Source: Jiangella gansuensis DSM 44835
GTDB lineage: Bacteria > Actinomycetota > Actinomycetes > Jiangellales > Jiangellaceae
Assembly (NCBI RefSeq): GCF_000515395.1
Contig: NZ_KI911782.1
Location: forward strand, 4,458,697-4,522,696
DNA: 64,000 nt
Reading direction: 5' to 3'
Below, piece after piece: positions 1-9,322 of this stretch (the first letter of the stretch is position 1; each line of letters opens with the position of its first letter). The notes beneath the pieces are model-generated. The model worked only from the letters and a program-made list of their open reading frames with translations. It made no database searches and had not been told where the DNA came from. Both the position numbers and the translations under genes were made by a program.

Positions 1-72
1 CACGCTGAAGCGGACCCCCAAGGACAGCGCGAGGTGGTACTCGTCGGTCATCCGCACCCGGGCGCTGCCCGC

Positions 73-2541
73 ATGAACCCGACCCGCCTGCCGCTGACCG
101 ATGGCTGGACGGTCGAGGGCCACGGGCCACGCGTGCCCGAGGCCGTGCGGGCCGCCGGTCCGGTGCCAGCGACCGTCCCCGGCACCGTCCACACGGACCT
201 CCTGGCCGCGGGCCTGATCGACGACCCCTACCTCGACGACAACGAGCATCTGCAGGCCTGGATCGGCGTCACGGACTGGACGTACCGCCGCCGGTTGACC
301 TGGCATCCCGACGGCTCCGACCGGCAGGAGCTCGCCTTCGACGGACTCGACACGGTGGCCGCGATCTCGCTGAACGGCGCACCGATCGGCGCGACCCGCA
401 ACATGCACCGCCGCCACCGCTTCGACGTCACGGGGCTGCTGCGCGACGGCGGCAACGAGCTGGTCGTCGCGTTCTCGTCGCCGGTCCGCGAGGCCGACGC
501 GGCCAGCCTCGCGCTGGGCTACCGCCCGCATACCAACCACCACCCGTACAACGCGATCCGGAAGATGGCCTGCGGCTTCGGCTGGGACTGGGGCATCGAC
601 ACCTCGACGTCGGGCATCTGGCGGCCCGCGTACGTGGAGAGCTGGTCCGTCGCCCGCCTCGACGAGACCCGGGTCGCCGCCGCCGTCGAGGACGGGGTGC
701 CAGTCGTCACCGTCGACGCGATCGTGGCCCGTGCGTCGTCGGACCTGCTGACCGTGCGTGTCCGCGTCGGCGGGCGTGCGGCCGACGCCATCATTCCGGC
801 CGGCACCCAGTCGGCGCGGCTGCGCCTGGAGGTCCCGGACGCGCAGCTGTGGTGGCCACGCGGGCACGGGGCGCCGGTCCTGCACGACCTCACCGTGGAC
901 CTGTCCGCAGGTGGCCGGTCGCTCGACACCCGAACCCACCGGATCGGGTTCCGGACCGTCGAGCTCCGCACCGAGCCCGACCCAGACGGCGTCGGCTTCG
1001 AGGTACGCGTCAACGGCAGCCGGGTCCTCGTCCGCGGCGCCAATTGGATCCCCGACGACGCCTTCCCACACCGCGTCACCCGAGACCGGTACGCGCACCG
1101 GCTCGCGCAGGCGGAGTTCGCCGACCTCAACCTCGTCCGGGTGTGGGGTGGCGGGATCTACGAGTCCGAGGACTTCTACGCCGAGTGCGACGAGCGCGGC
1201 ATCCTCGTCTGGCAGGACTTCCTCCTGGCCTGCGCGGCCTACGCCGAGGAAGAACCGCTGTGGTCGCAGATCGAAGCCGAGGCGCGAGAAGCGGTCACGC
1301 GCCTCGGTGCGCACCCGTCGCTGGTGGTGCTCAACGGCAACAACGAGAACCTGTGGGGCCATCAGGACTGGAACTGGGCACCTCGGCTGGAGGGGCGCAC
1401 CTGGGGCGCCGGCTACTACTACGAGTTGTTCCCGGCGCTCGTCGCCGAGCTCGCCCCGCACGTCGCCTACCTGCCCGGCAGCCCGTTCTCGCCCGACCCC
1501 GGCGACCCGCAGAACGACCCGGCCAAGGCGACGTCTCATCTCTGGGACTTGTGGAACGAGAAGGACTACCCGCACTACCGCGACCACCGGCCCCGGTTCG
1601 TCGCCGAGTTCGGCTGGCAGGGCCCGCCCACCTGGAGCACGCTCACCGGCTCGATCTCCGACGATCCGCTGACGCCGGAGTCACCCGGCATGATCGTCCA
1701 CCAGAAGGCCGCCAAGGGCAACGACAAACTCACCGACGGCCTCGTGGCGCACTTCCCGCTCCCGGACGACATGGCCGACTGGCACTGGGCCATGTCGCTG
1801 AACCAGGCCGTGGCCGTGCGCACCGGCATCGAGTGGTTCCGGTCCCTGACACCACACTGCACCGGCTCGATCGTCTGGCAGCTCAACGACTGCTGGCCCG
1901 TCACGTCATGGGCAGCCGTGGACGGCAACGGGAGGGCCAAACCGCTGCTTTTCGCGCTGCGCCACGCCCACGCCGAACGCCTGCTCACCGTCCAACCCGA
2001 GAACGGCGGCCTCGTGCTCGTGGCCGTCAACGACACCGGCGAGACGTGGGACGCCGAGGTCGTCGTGGAACGGCTCACCTACGCGGGGCAGGTCCTGGCG
2101 CGGCAACCGGTGCGCGTTGCCGTCGGGCCTCGCGACGCCGGCCGGGTCGTGCTCGACGAAACCGTCGCCACCTCGCAGCGGCCCGCGGGCGAACTGGTGG
2201 CCGTACGCTGCGAGGAGGCGGCGGCCCACTGGTTCTTCGCCGACTACCGCGACTCCCTACTGGACCAGCCTGCCGTCACCGTGACGGCGGCCAGGTCCGG
2301 CGCCGGGTGGACGGTCGATGTCGCCGCCGGGACGCTGGTCCGCGACCTCACTCTGCTCGTCGACCGCGTCGACCCCGACGCCGTCGTGGACGACGGACTG
2401 GTCACGCTGCTGCCGGGGCAGACGGTCCGGTTCACAGTCACCGGCGCGCTTGACGCCGAGGCGAAGGATTTCAGCGCTCCGGCGGTCCTGCGATCGGCCA
2501 ACGACCTGGTCGTTGACCGAGCACGACGACCTGCCGGGTAG
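73..2541 (+). CDS. beta-mannosidase-like glycoside hydrolase family 2
   Basis: An 822-residue GH2 enzyme expected to release terminal beta-mannose from manno-oligosaccharides in the cytoplasm. The N-terminal third is the sugar-binding jelly roll, followed by an Ig-like domain and the TIM barrel. The acid/base glutamate is E425 in LNGNNENLWG and the likely nucleophile is E512 in FVAEFGWQG; both sit where the family places them, and the length is normal. No signal peptide is visible. ATG 73 begins the conserved N-terminus (LPLTDGWTVEG); a GTG at 34 is the alternative. The upstream gene lies outside the window. Downstream it converges on a secreted phosphoesterase. The mannose specificity is inferred from overall resemblance; another GH2 beta-glycoside specificity is possible. 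Confidence 0.85.
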   Translation: MNPTRLPLTDGWTVEGHGPRVPEAVRAAGPVPATVPGTVHTDLLAAGLIDDPYLDDNEHLQAWIGVTDWTYRRRLTWHPDGSDRQELAFDGLDTVAAISLNGAPIGATRNMHRRHRFDVTGLLRDGGNELVVAFSSPVREADAASLALGYRPHTNHHPYNAIRKMACGFGWDWGIDTSTSGIWRPAYVESWSVARLDETRVAAAVEDGVPVVTVDAIVARASSDLLTVRVRVGGRAADAIIPAGTQSARLRLEVPDAQLWWPRGHGAPVLHDLTVDLSAGGRSLDTRTHRIGFRTVELRTEPDPDGVGFEVRVNGSRVLVRGANWIPDDAFPHRVTRDRYAHRLAQAEFADLNLVRVWGGGIYESEDFYAECDERGILVWQDFLLACAAYAEEEPLWSQIEAEAREAVTRLGAHPSLVVLNGNNENLWGHQDWNWAPRLEGRTWGAGYYYELFPALVAELAPHVAYLPGSPFSPDPGDPQNDPAKATSHLWDLWNEKDYPHYRDHRPRFVAEFGWQGPPTWSTLTGSISDDPLTPESPGMIVHQKAAKGNDKLTDGLVAHFPLPDDMADWHWAMSLNQAVAVRTGIEWFRSLTPHCTGSIVWQLNDCWPVTSWAAVDGNGRAKPLLFALRHAHAERLLTVQPENGGLVLVAVNDTGETWDAEVVVERLTYAGQVLARQPVRVAVGPRDAGRVVLDETVATSQRPAGELVAVRCEEAAAHWFFADYRDSLLDQPAVTVTAARSGAGWTVDVAAGTLVRDLTLLVDRVDPDAVVDDGLVTLLPGQTVRFTVTGALDAEAKDFSAPAVLRSANDLVVDRARRPAG

Positions 2542-2580
2542 GTGGTACGGGCTCACACCCAACCTGTGACGCTGACCGGC

Positions 2581-4476
2581 CTACCGTTGGACGGAGAAGC
2601 GGTCGAGAACGACGGGGTCGGCGTCGGGGGTGCGCAGGTCGTAGGAGTAGCTGACGACCTCGCCGGCGCCGGTGTCGAGCACGGTGAAGACGGCGTGGTC
2701 GTTGCTCTGCACGAACGGCAACGGGGTGCCGTCGGCGGACCGGTGCGGGTTCTCTGTCGGGACGATCGGCGCCAGCCCGCCGGGGTTGCCGAGCGCCCAG
2801 TAGTTGGCCGGGTTCCATGGCGCGGGCGGCACCGGGCGGGTGCGGCCGCTGAGCTCGTGGAAGGCGCCGTAGCTGTTGCCGGTGTTGGAGGTCTCCAGGT
2901 AGTTCGTGACGCCGTTGGCGCCGACGAAGCGGTTCCAGAGGTGGCTGTGGCCGTTCTGGACGAGGTCGACGCCGGCGTTCTCCAGCAGCGGCTGCAGGTC
3001 CTGGAGCAGGTGGTTCTCGCTGGCCGGGTATTCATAGCGGACGCCGGTCAGCGTGCCGTCGGCGGAGCGTTCCTCGATGCGGACCGGGTCGGTGAAGGCC
3101 GGCATGACGTTGTCGCCGAGGCCCTGCGGTCCTTCGTGGAGCATGACGACGCGGTACTTCGCGGTGGCGAACTCCTCGCTGGCCAGTTCCTCGGTGAGCC
3201 AGGCGTACTGCTCGCTGGAGGCGTCGATGGCTTCGAAGATGTGCTCGCCGTATCCCTGGGCGAGCGGGTTGTCCAGCGTGGCGCGGGACTCCTGGTAGCG
3301 GGTGGTGGCGGTGCGGGCTGCGGGGTCGGGGTTCGCGGTCGTGCCGCGCCAGATGCGGGTGGAGTACAGGGAGATGAGCCGTACGTCGCCGACGGTGACG
3401 GCGTAGTAGGTCTCGCCGCCGGGGGAGTCGTCGGGCAGGGTGAAGATCTCCTCATAGGTGGTGGTGGAGAAGGAGTTGTCGGCGATCCACCGCTCACGCA
3501 CCGCCGGGTCGCCGGTGGGGTTGACGTCGTCGGCGACCGCCTCGTAGGCGGCCTCGGCGACGGCACGGGGGACCGGTGCGTTGAACGACGTGTTCAGGCT
3601 GGTGGCGCCCGCGCGCCGGCCCTGGACTTCGTGATTGCCGACAGCAGGGTAGAGGGGCGCGTTCTGGATGATCTCGCCGCCGGCGTAGCTTCGGCCGTTG
3701 GTGGCGACACGGCCGCCGTTGCCCTGCAGCACGGGGAAGAAGGCGCTCCCGCGCGTGTCGTCGAACCACTCCGAGGCGCGGTCGGGGATGTTGACCAGGT
3801 CGCCGGCCAGGAACACCGCGTCGATGTCGCCGATCGTCTCCGCGGCCTTCTGAAGGTTGGCCGGTGTGTTGACCATGGCCTGGTGGTCACTGGTGAGCAG
3901 GATCCTCAGGTCCTGACCGGCGACGGGTGCGGGCTGCAGCCGGAACGTTCCGGACGCGCCGAACCGGGCCCGCTGGGTGCTGACGACGCGGTACGGCACC
4001 CGCTCACCGGCGGTCAGCCCGGTGAGGGTGGCCTCGTGCCGCCATACGGCGCGCTCGACGACGCCGTCCGCCGGAGCAGGCCGCCGGTCGGCCGGGACGT
4101 TCGAGGCGGCGTCCTCAGCCACCTGGGACAGCCGCGTCGTCTCCGCCTCGACTCGGCGGATCCCCGGCAGCCGGGCCCCCATCGCCGCGGCCTTGAGCTG
4201 CGCCATGCCGAGCCGGCCGACACTCTCACCGAGGAGAACGACGTGTGCGTCGCCGGCGTACTCGGTGAACCACACGACATTCACGCCGTCGGCCTTGGGC
4301 GCCTGCAGGAACGGATCTGTGAGCAGCGACAGCGCTCCGACCGGATCGGTCGAGGACGCCGGCGCAGGGACGGCCGGCGCTGCCGCCGTCGTCGCGGAGA
4401 GTGACGCCCCGATCAGCGTGCAGAAGGCGACGGCGGACGCCGCGACGAGGACGAACGGCGGGCGGAGTACGGACAC
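2581..4476 (-). CDS. secreted calcineurin-like metallophosphoesterase
   Basis: A 631-residue exported phosphoesterase of the purple-acid-phosphatase/calcineurin fold, likely scavenging phosphate or nucleotides outside the cell. An N-terminal hydrophobic stretch ending near SATTAAAPAVPAPAS is a signal peptide. A fibronectin-like N-domain precedes the catalytic domain. The dinuclear metal motifs run in order: LLTSDHQ, FLAGDLVN, PAVGNHE, VMLHEGPQG and NGHSHLW. I chose GTG 4476 because GAAGAGG lies about six bases upstream and the signal peptide follows directly; a longer frame to 4533 has no ribosome site. It is convergent with the GH2 gene and apparently monocistronic. The substrate is not predictable. 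Confidence 0.85.
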   Translation of the reverse strand: MSVLRPPFVLVAASAVAFCTLIGASLSATTAAAPAVPAPASSTDPVGALSLLTDPFLQAPKADGVNVVWFTEYAGDAHVVLLGESVGRLGMAQLKAAAMGARLPGIRRVEAETTRLSQVAEDAASNVPADRRPAPADGVVERAVWRHEATLTGLTAGERVPYRVVSTQRARFGASGTFRLQPAPVAGQDLRILLTSDHQAMVNTPANLQKAAETIGDIDAVFLAGDLVNIPDRASEWFDDTRGSAFFPVLQGNGGRVATNGRSYAGGEIIQNAPLYPAVGNHEVQGRRAGATSLNTSFNAPVPRAVAEAAYEAVADDVNPTGDPAVRERWIADNSFSTTTYEEIFTLPDDSPGGETYYAVTVGDVRLISLYSTRIWRGTTANPDPAARTATTRYQESRATLDNPLAQGYGEHIFEAIDASSEQYAWLTEELASEEFATAKYRVVMLHEGPQGLGDNVMPAFTDPVRIEERSADGTLTGVRYEYPASENHLLQDLQPLLENAGVDLVQNGHSHLWNRFVGANGVTNYLETSNTGNSYGAFHELSGRTRPVPPAPWNPANYWALGNPGGLAPIVPTENPHRSADGTPLPFVQSNDHAVFTVLDTGAGEVVSYSYDLRTPDADPVVLDRFSVQR

Positions 4477-4653
4477 GGCAGGCCTCTTCGTGATCGGTCC
4501 TGGTGGCGACAGACGCCCAGCGTGAAGCGGCACTGTGGCGGTGGCGTGGCGCCACGGCTGCCGCGAGACGACTGTTGCGTGAACCGCTGCCGTTACGGCT
4601 TGATCTGGTCGCCAGGCCGCTGCGCCGATCCTTCGCGAGAGGATAATCGAGAC

Positions 4654-5358
4654 ATGGCGTTACGCCCGTTGGTCATCGCCTTCGACGTGATCGAGACGTT
4701 GTTCCCGCTGGAGCCGCTCCGGCGCCGGCTGGTGCGGGCCGGCCAGCCGGGTCATGTCCTGGAGGTGTGGTTCGCCCGCCTGCTGCGCGATGCGTTCGCG
4801 CTGGTGGCGACTGACAGCTACCGCTCCTTCGGTGAGATCGCCGCCAGCGCGCTGCGATCGTCCACCGGCGGCGAACTTGACGACGAACAGGCCCGTGCCG
4901 TCCTGGCCGGGTTCGCCGAGCTGGACCCGCACCCCGACGTCGTGCCCGCCGTGGAGCTGGCCCGCGAGGCGAGGGTCCGGATGGTGACGCTGACCAACGG
5001 CTCGGCGCAGACCACCAGCACCTTGCTGCGGCGCGCCGGAATCGCCCACGACATCGAACAGGTGCTGTCGGTCGACGACGTCCAACGGTGGAAGCCCGCA
5101 CCGCAGATCTACCTGCACGCCGCGCACCGCACCGACGTCGTGCCGGCCCGGGTGGCGCTCGTGGCCGCCCACGCCTGGGAGACCCACGGTGCCCACCGCG
5201 CCGGCCTGACCACCGGCTGGGTGGCGAGGCTCGAGGACGACTTCCCGGCCGTGTTCGAACCGCCGGACGTCACTGGTCGTGACCTCGTCGAGGTCGTGCG
5301 GGGTCTGCTGGCCCTGCCGAGTGAGCCCGCGCACCGTGGAACGTCAGTCGAGTCATAG
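4654..5358 (+). CDS. haloacid dehalogenase type II (HAD superfamily)
   Basis: A 234-residue HAD-fold hydrolase of the L-2-haloacid dehalogenase type. Motif I is IAFDVIETLF near the N-terminus with the nucleophilic aspartate; motif II is TLTNGS; motif III is the lysine in RWKPAPQIY; motif IV is VALVAAHAWETHGAHRAGL, close to the type-II AAHxWD pattern. Size and motif order match the family. The ATG at 4654 follows GAGAGGA by about eleven bases; the frame is open further upstream but lacks family similarity. It stands alone between the phosphoesterase and the tetR-MFS pair. Whether the real substrate is a haloacid or a phosphate ester cannot be told. Confidence 0.82.
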   Translation: MALRPLVIAFDVIETLFPLEPLRRRLVRAGQPGHVLEVWFARLLRDAFALVATDSYRSFGEIAASALRSSTGGELDDEQARAVLAGFAELDPHPDVVPAVELAREARVRMVTLTNGSAQTTSTLLRRAGIAHDIEQVLSVDDVQRWKPAPQIYLHAAHRTDVVPARVALVAAHAWETHGAHRAGLTTGWVARLEDDFPAVFEPPDVTGRDLVEVVRGLLALPSEPAHRGTSVES

Positions 5359-5456
5359 CCCCAGGCCAAGGGTGGCTTCGAGCCTGGGTTCAGGTGGACA
5401 AGTTCCTCCTCGGACGCCCACGCGTTTGGTCAACATTCGCTCGGGGGCGACCGGAT

Positions 5457-5480
5457 GTTTTGTATTCGTGAATACAAAAC
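5457..5480. promoter_or_regulatory. 24-bp perfect palindrome, probable TetR operator
   Basis: Arms GTTTTGTATTC and GAATACAAAAC are exact reverse complements separated by GT. The site is strikingly AT-rich for this genome and ends 17 bases before the TetR start codon, where it would overlap the core promoter. This is the usual geometry for TetR autorepression; that this TetR binds it is an inference. Confidence 0.75.
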
Positions 5481-5497
5481 GTGTTAGCGTGACCCTC

Positions 5498-6100
5498 ATG
5501 GGAAGGCCACGCATGTTCGACGAAGCCTCCGTGCTCGAGGCCGCGGCCGGCGAGTTCCGGGTCTACGGGTTCGCCGACACCTCCACCGAGCAGCTCTGCG
5601 AGGCGGCCGGCGTTCGGCGCAGCAGTCTCTACAACGCGTTCACCTCGAAGGACGAGCTGTTCGTGCGCGCACTGGAACACTACGTCAGCACGATCCGCGA
5701 GCGCCAGGCGGCAATCCTCGCCGACGACGCGCTGCGCGGAGCGGAGCGGTTGCGCGCGCTGATCGACATCGTCATCAGTGAGGAGCAGGACGCCTCCGAG
5801 CGTGGTCATGCGGCCGGCTGCATGGTGGTGCAGAGCTTTATGAGCCCCGGCCTGCGCGAGCGGGACGAGCGCGTCGCGCGCATCCTCGACCGCGACCTGC
5901 GGGAGCGGACCGCGCTCTTGGCGGGAGCCATTCGTGCCGGTCAGATCGACGGGTCCGTCGCGGGCGGAGTCGACCCGGACGACGGGGCGGTGCTCGTCAG
6001 CACCGTCATCTCGGGGTTGCGCGTCACCGCGCAGGCCGGCGTCGACGCCGAGACTCTCCGGCGGGTCGCACTGTCCGGGCTCCGCGCTCTCCTGCGCTGA
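5498..6100 (+). CDS. TetR/AcrR-family transcriptional regulator
   Basis: A 200-residue TetR repressor. The N-terminal helix-turn-helix spans roughly residues 8-52 (AAAGEFRVYGFADTSTEQL, then AAGVRRSSLYNAFTSKDELF), followed by an all-helical ligand-binding domain with the GHAAGCMVVQ segment common in the AcrR-like TetR_C group. The ATG at 5498 directly follows the 24-bp palindrome. It is transcribed in the same direction as the MFS exporter 73 bases downstream, suggesting it controls both itself and that exporter in response to a toxic ligand. No second copy of the palindrome lies before the MFS gene, so co-transcription is the simpler model. Confidence 0.88.
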   Translation: MGRPRMFDEASVLEAAAGEFRVYGFADTSTEQLCEAAGVRRSSLYNAFTSKDELFVRALEHYVSTIRERQAAILADDALRGAERLRALIDIVISEEQDASERGHAAGCMVVQSFMSPGLRERDERVARILDRDLRERTALLAGAIRAGQIDGSVAGGVDPDDGAVLVSTVISGLRVTAQAGVDAETLRRVALSGLRALLR

Positions 6101-6173
6101 CACCCTGTCCGCGGGCGTCCGCGCTTTGGCCTGGACTCATTTTGGATATTGAAGTACAGAAAGGGTTCGACTC

Positions 6174-7427
6174 TTGACCACCGTCACGACCACTGTCCCC
6201 GCCACAAACAGGGAGGTCCCGCTCGCGGTGTACGTCCTGGCCGCCGGCGTCTTCGCGATGGTGACCAGCGAGTTCGCCGTCGCCGGCCTCATGCCTCAGT
6301 TGGCCGCAGGGCTCGGCACCGGGATCGAGCAGGTCGGCTACCTCGTGACGATCTTCGCCGCTGCGATGGCCGTCGGCGGCCCGGTCCTCACCGTCGCCCT
6401 GCTGCGCGTGCCGCCGAAGACCGCACTGATGATCGTGTTCGCCCTTTTCCTGGTCGGCAACGTCATCGCCGCCCTAGCCTCGGGTTATCCGATGATGGTG
6501 GTCGCGCGGGTCGTCAGCGGCGCGGCCTCGCAGGCGTTCTTCGGGATCGCGGTGTCGATGAGCGTCCGACTGGTCGATGAGCGGATGCGCGGCCGTGCAG
6601 TCGCGGTCGTGATGAACGGGCTGATGCTCGGCACCCTGCTCGGTCTGCCCATGGCGACGTTCATCGGCGGCCGGCTCGGCTGGCAGTCCGCGTTCTGGGC
6701 GATCTCGCTGATCACCCTGGCCGCCGCGGCCCTGACGCACGGAGCCGTGCGCAACCCCGCCGCACCAGTCGGCGCCGATGCGCAAGCTCCGGAGGGGATG
6801 GGCTCGGAGCTCGCGGTGCTGCGTAGGCCGCAGTTCCTGCTCGCTCTCGCCTCCAGCACGCTCATCATCGGCGCGACGTTCTCAGCGTTCAGCTTCTTCA
6901 CCCCGATCCTCACTCGGGTCACCGGGTTCTCCGAAGGCATCGTGCCCGTGCTGCTGCTCGTCTACGGCGCTGCGACCCTGATCGGCAACATCGTCGTGGG
7001 GCGGCTGGCGGACCGGCACACCGTGTCCACGCTCTTGGTCGGCACCGGCCTGAACGCACTCTTCCTGGCCGGGTTCGCGCTCTTCACAGATGTGCCGCCA
7101 TTGGCGCTCGCATTCATGCTCGGCATCGGCTTGGTGGGAGTGACGATGAACCCGGCGATGGCCGTGCGCGTGCAGCGCGCCGGCAGCACCGCGCCCCTTG
7201 TGAACACTGTGCACGGCTCAGTCATCACGCTTGGGGTCATGATCGGCTCAGCCGGCGGCTCCGCACTGATCCCGATCCACGGGCTCCGCGCGCCGATCTT
7301 CTTGGGTATCGCTCTGGCGGCGCTGGCGGTCCTCGCCATCCTGCCCGCCCTCGCCAGCCCCTACCTGCGACACGGAAACGACGCCGGTACTGCGTCGGGG
7401 GCGGATGTTCTCCAGCGCGGCAGCTGA
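6174..7427 (+). CDS. MFS transporter (DHA1/AraJ-like efflux)
   Basis: A 417-residue major facilitator with about twelve membrane helices, beginning with VYVLAAGVFAMVTSEFAVAG, typical of the AraJ/DHA1 drug-efflux group. The cytoplasmic signature after helix 2 reads RVPPKTALMI. The only plausible start is TTG 6174 with GAAAGG about nine bases upstream. It follows the tetR gene by 73 bases and is probably regulated by it. Likely role: proton-driven export of a small hydrophobic compound or sugar; substrate unknown. Confidence 0.85.
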   Translation: MTTVTTTVPATNREVPLAVYVLAAGVFAMVTSEFAVAGLMPQLAAGLGTGIEQVGYLVTIFAAAMAVGGPVLTVALLRVPPKTALMIVFALFLVGNVIAALASGYPMMVVARVVSGAASQAFFGIAVSMSVRLVDERMRGRAVAVVMNGLMLGTLLGLPMATFIGGRLGWQSAFWAISLITLAAAALTHGAVRNPAAPVGADAQAPEGMGSELAVLRRPQFLLALASSTLIIGATFSAFSFFTPILTRVTGFSEGIVPVLLLVYGAATLIGNIVVGRLADRHTVSTLLVGTGLNALFLAGFALFTDVPPLALAFMLGIGLVGVTMNPAMAVRVQRAGSTAPLVNTVHGSVITLGVMIGSAGGSALIPIHGLRAPIFLGIALAALAVLAILPALASPYLRHGNDAGTASGADVLQRGS

Positions 7428-7590
7428 TCCTCCTGTGCCGCGCGCTGATGTCGTTGCGCCGGATCACCTCCGCACCGGGAACACGTGGTGCGTGACCCGG
7501 TCGCCCTGGACGCCTTGTCCTGCTTGGCGACGTACCCGTCGAGAGGCATGATCGCCTGCGCCTGCCCTGTGCCCACCAGGGCTTCCCTCC

Positions 7591-8145
7591 TCAGGTGTGC
7601 TGGGGTCGGTAAATGTGTACGACTATGCCGCTGGGGAACGGCGTGGTCTCGACGAGATTCAGGTGCCGTGACTGCGGCAGCTGGTCGAACAGGGCCTGTC
7701 CGCGGCCGAGGACCAGCGGTTGGACCAGGAGGCGGTACTCGTCGATCAGGTCCGCCGCGGCCAGCGCGCCCGCCAGCCGGCTACCGCCCCAGACGATCAC
7801 GTCCTGGCCGGGCTCGGCCTTGATGGCTGCGATCTCGGTCGTGAGGTCGCCCCGCGCGACCTTGGTCTCGGGCCAGGTGGCCTCTGCGTCGCTGAGCGTC
7901 TTCGAGAACACGACCTTGGGGATGTCGTTCATCGGCGCCGCGTACGGGTCGTCGGACTGCGGCCAGTACGACGACATCTCCTGGTACGTGACGCGACCCA
8001 TGAGGTGGGCGCCGGTCTCGCTGACCCGGTCCAGCTTCCACTGCTTCAGCTCAGGGCCTTCGGGAACCGCGATCCCTGGGTGCTCACGGTCGCTGCCGAC
8101 GAACCCGTCCAGCGACATCGACATGTACAAGATGACGTCTCGCAT
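7591..8145 (-). CDS. dihydrofolate reductase-family (RibD C-terminal-like) protein
   Basis: A 184-residue single-domain protein of the RibD_C/YyaP group: MSMSLDGFVG at the start, HLMGRVTYQEM, the NADPH-loop-like VIVWGGSRLAGALAAADLIDEYRLLVQPLVLGRG, and a C-terminal beta strand. These proteins have the DHFR fold but an unsettled reaction; reduction of a pterin- or flavin-like substrate is the usual guess. It is transcribed leftward as a single gene, converging on the MFS gene. A distant relative occurs at 25085-25660 in this window. Confidence 0.82.
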   Translation of the reverse strand: MRDVILYMSMSLDGFVGSDREHPGIAVPEGPELKQWKLDRVSETGAHLMGRVTYQEMSSYWPQSDDPYAAPMNDIPKVVFSKTLSDAEATWPETKVARGDLTTEIAAIKAEPGQDVIVWGGSRLAGALAAADLIDEYRLLVQPLVLGRGQALFDQLPQSRHLNLVETTPFPSGIVVHIYRPQHT

Positions 8146-8264
8146 GACTACCTCTCGTTGTTCGTGCTGGATTCGTCGGGCCTTTGAGTCTCGATCGTGT
8201 CGGCCATGCGACGACGCTCGCAGCTGGCCCCGCAGGTATTAATGCCGATTTCGGCCAAATCTCG

Positions 8265-8520
8265 TGGCGTGACTCCTCGACGACGCCGGCGGTCCGGCCG
8301 CGGCGCTGGTGCGTCGAGCCTGAACTGCAGGTGGGTCCAGCTTCCTGCTCGACCAGTTGACGGGCGTGGTCGATGTGCTCGGCCGCGCCGCGGCGGTGCA
8401 GGTGGATTAGGCCGGGACGTGGTCGCGGGCCCGGCTGCCGAGCAGTTCGTACAGCGGCACGCCCAGGACCTTGCCGCGCAGGTACCACAGCGCCAGATCG
8501 ATCGCGGCGGCGGCCGGCGG
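8265..8520 (-). pseudogene. remnant of a mandelate racemase/enolase-superfamily gene
   Basis: Reading leftward from about 8516, IDLALWYLRGKVLGVPLYEL matches the same part of the gene at 10255-11580 (MALWDIAGKRAGMPVYELLG). The frame hits TAA at 8407-8409, where GCCTAATCC looks like GCC-TAC-ATCC with one base lost. The other frame then continues as LIHLHRRGAAEHIDHARQLV. A second single-base loss near 8330 shifts again to SWTHLQFRLD, matching GWTHVRLQVG in the intact-frame copy. Both ends are missing. It is a decayed paralogue fragment, not a coding gene. Confidence 0.7.
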
Positions 8521-8551
8521 CGCCTCCCTCGCTCGGGTCACGCGCTGGTTA

Positions 8552-9322
8552 CGACCACCCCTGCTGTGGCTGTTCAAGTCCGCCGTGTCGACCAGCCAGG
8601 ACGTCATCCGCGAGCCGTTCGGGCTGTGGTCCAGCGGCATCCAGTGGCACAACCTCAGCGACGCCTGGAATCTTGTCCACATCGGCCGGGCGCTGCTGAA
8701 CACGGTGTGGATCGCCCTCGGCTCGTGGTTCTTCGGCCTGCTCGTCGCGTTGACCGGCGGCTACGCGCTGTCGGTGCTGCGTCCGAGGTACGGCCCGATC
8801 GTCACCGGCGCCGTGCTGGCCACCCTGTTCGTGCCCGGTGTCGTGTCTCTGGTCGCGTCGTACCTCATCATCCTCGACGTGCCGATCGTCGAGCGGAACC
8901 TCATCAACACGTTCTGGGCCGTCTGGCTGCCCGCCGCGCCGAGCGCGTTCAACGTGCTGCTGATGAAGCGCGTGTTCGACCGGCTGCCTCGCGACCTGTT
9001 CGAGGCGGCGAAGGTCGACGGTGCCGGTCCGTTCCGCATCTTCTGGAGCATCGTGCTACCGATGTCGAAGCCGATCATCGGTGTCATCTCGTTGCTGACG
9101 ATCATGGCGGCATGGAAGGAGTTCCTCTGGCCGATGCTGGTCCTGCCCGACACCGAACTACAGCCGTTGTCGGTCGTGCTGCCACGGCTGGAACAGACCT
9201 CGGAGATGAGTCTGCTCATGGCCAGCCTGTTCATCTCGGTCATCATCCCGGTGCTGCTCTTCCTGGTCTTCCAGCGTCAGTTCCTCCGTGGCGCCGGCCA
9301 GGCGGGAGCGCTGAAGGGTTGA
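8552..9322 (+). pseudogene. 5'-truncated sugar ABC transporter permease (MalG type)
   Basis: About 256 codons resembling the second permease of carbohydrate ABC importers. The frame contains the EAA loop (LFEAAKVDGAGPFRIFWSIV, then LPMSKP) and several membrane helices. Similarity begins at PLLWLFKSAVSTSQD; the first helix and its cytoplasmic N-terminus are absent, and the preceding codons overlap the inverted remnant of an enolase-superfamily gene, so a deletion or inversion joined them. No partner permease or binding protein is nearby. A shortened product could start at an upstream in-frame codon (the frame is open from 8471), but a functional importer is unlikely. Confidence 0.7.

Noticed and set aside
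849-2453. Long Arg/Gly/Pro-rich open frame inside the beta-mannosidase gene
   Set aside because: It is a shifted-frame shadow of high-GC coding DNA with no domain; the GH2 frame holds all catalytic motifs.
2542-4404. 620-codon open frame opposite the metallophosphoesterase
   Set aside because: Low-complexity Val/Gly/Arg composition, no motif; the opposite strand has a signal peptide and complete metal sites.
7494-7560. Leftward MPLDGYVAKQDK, resembling the start of another RibD_C/DHFR-type protein
   Set aside because: Only about a dozen codons match and nothing follows in any frame; too little to call a gene remnant.
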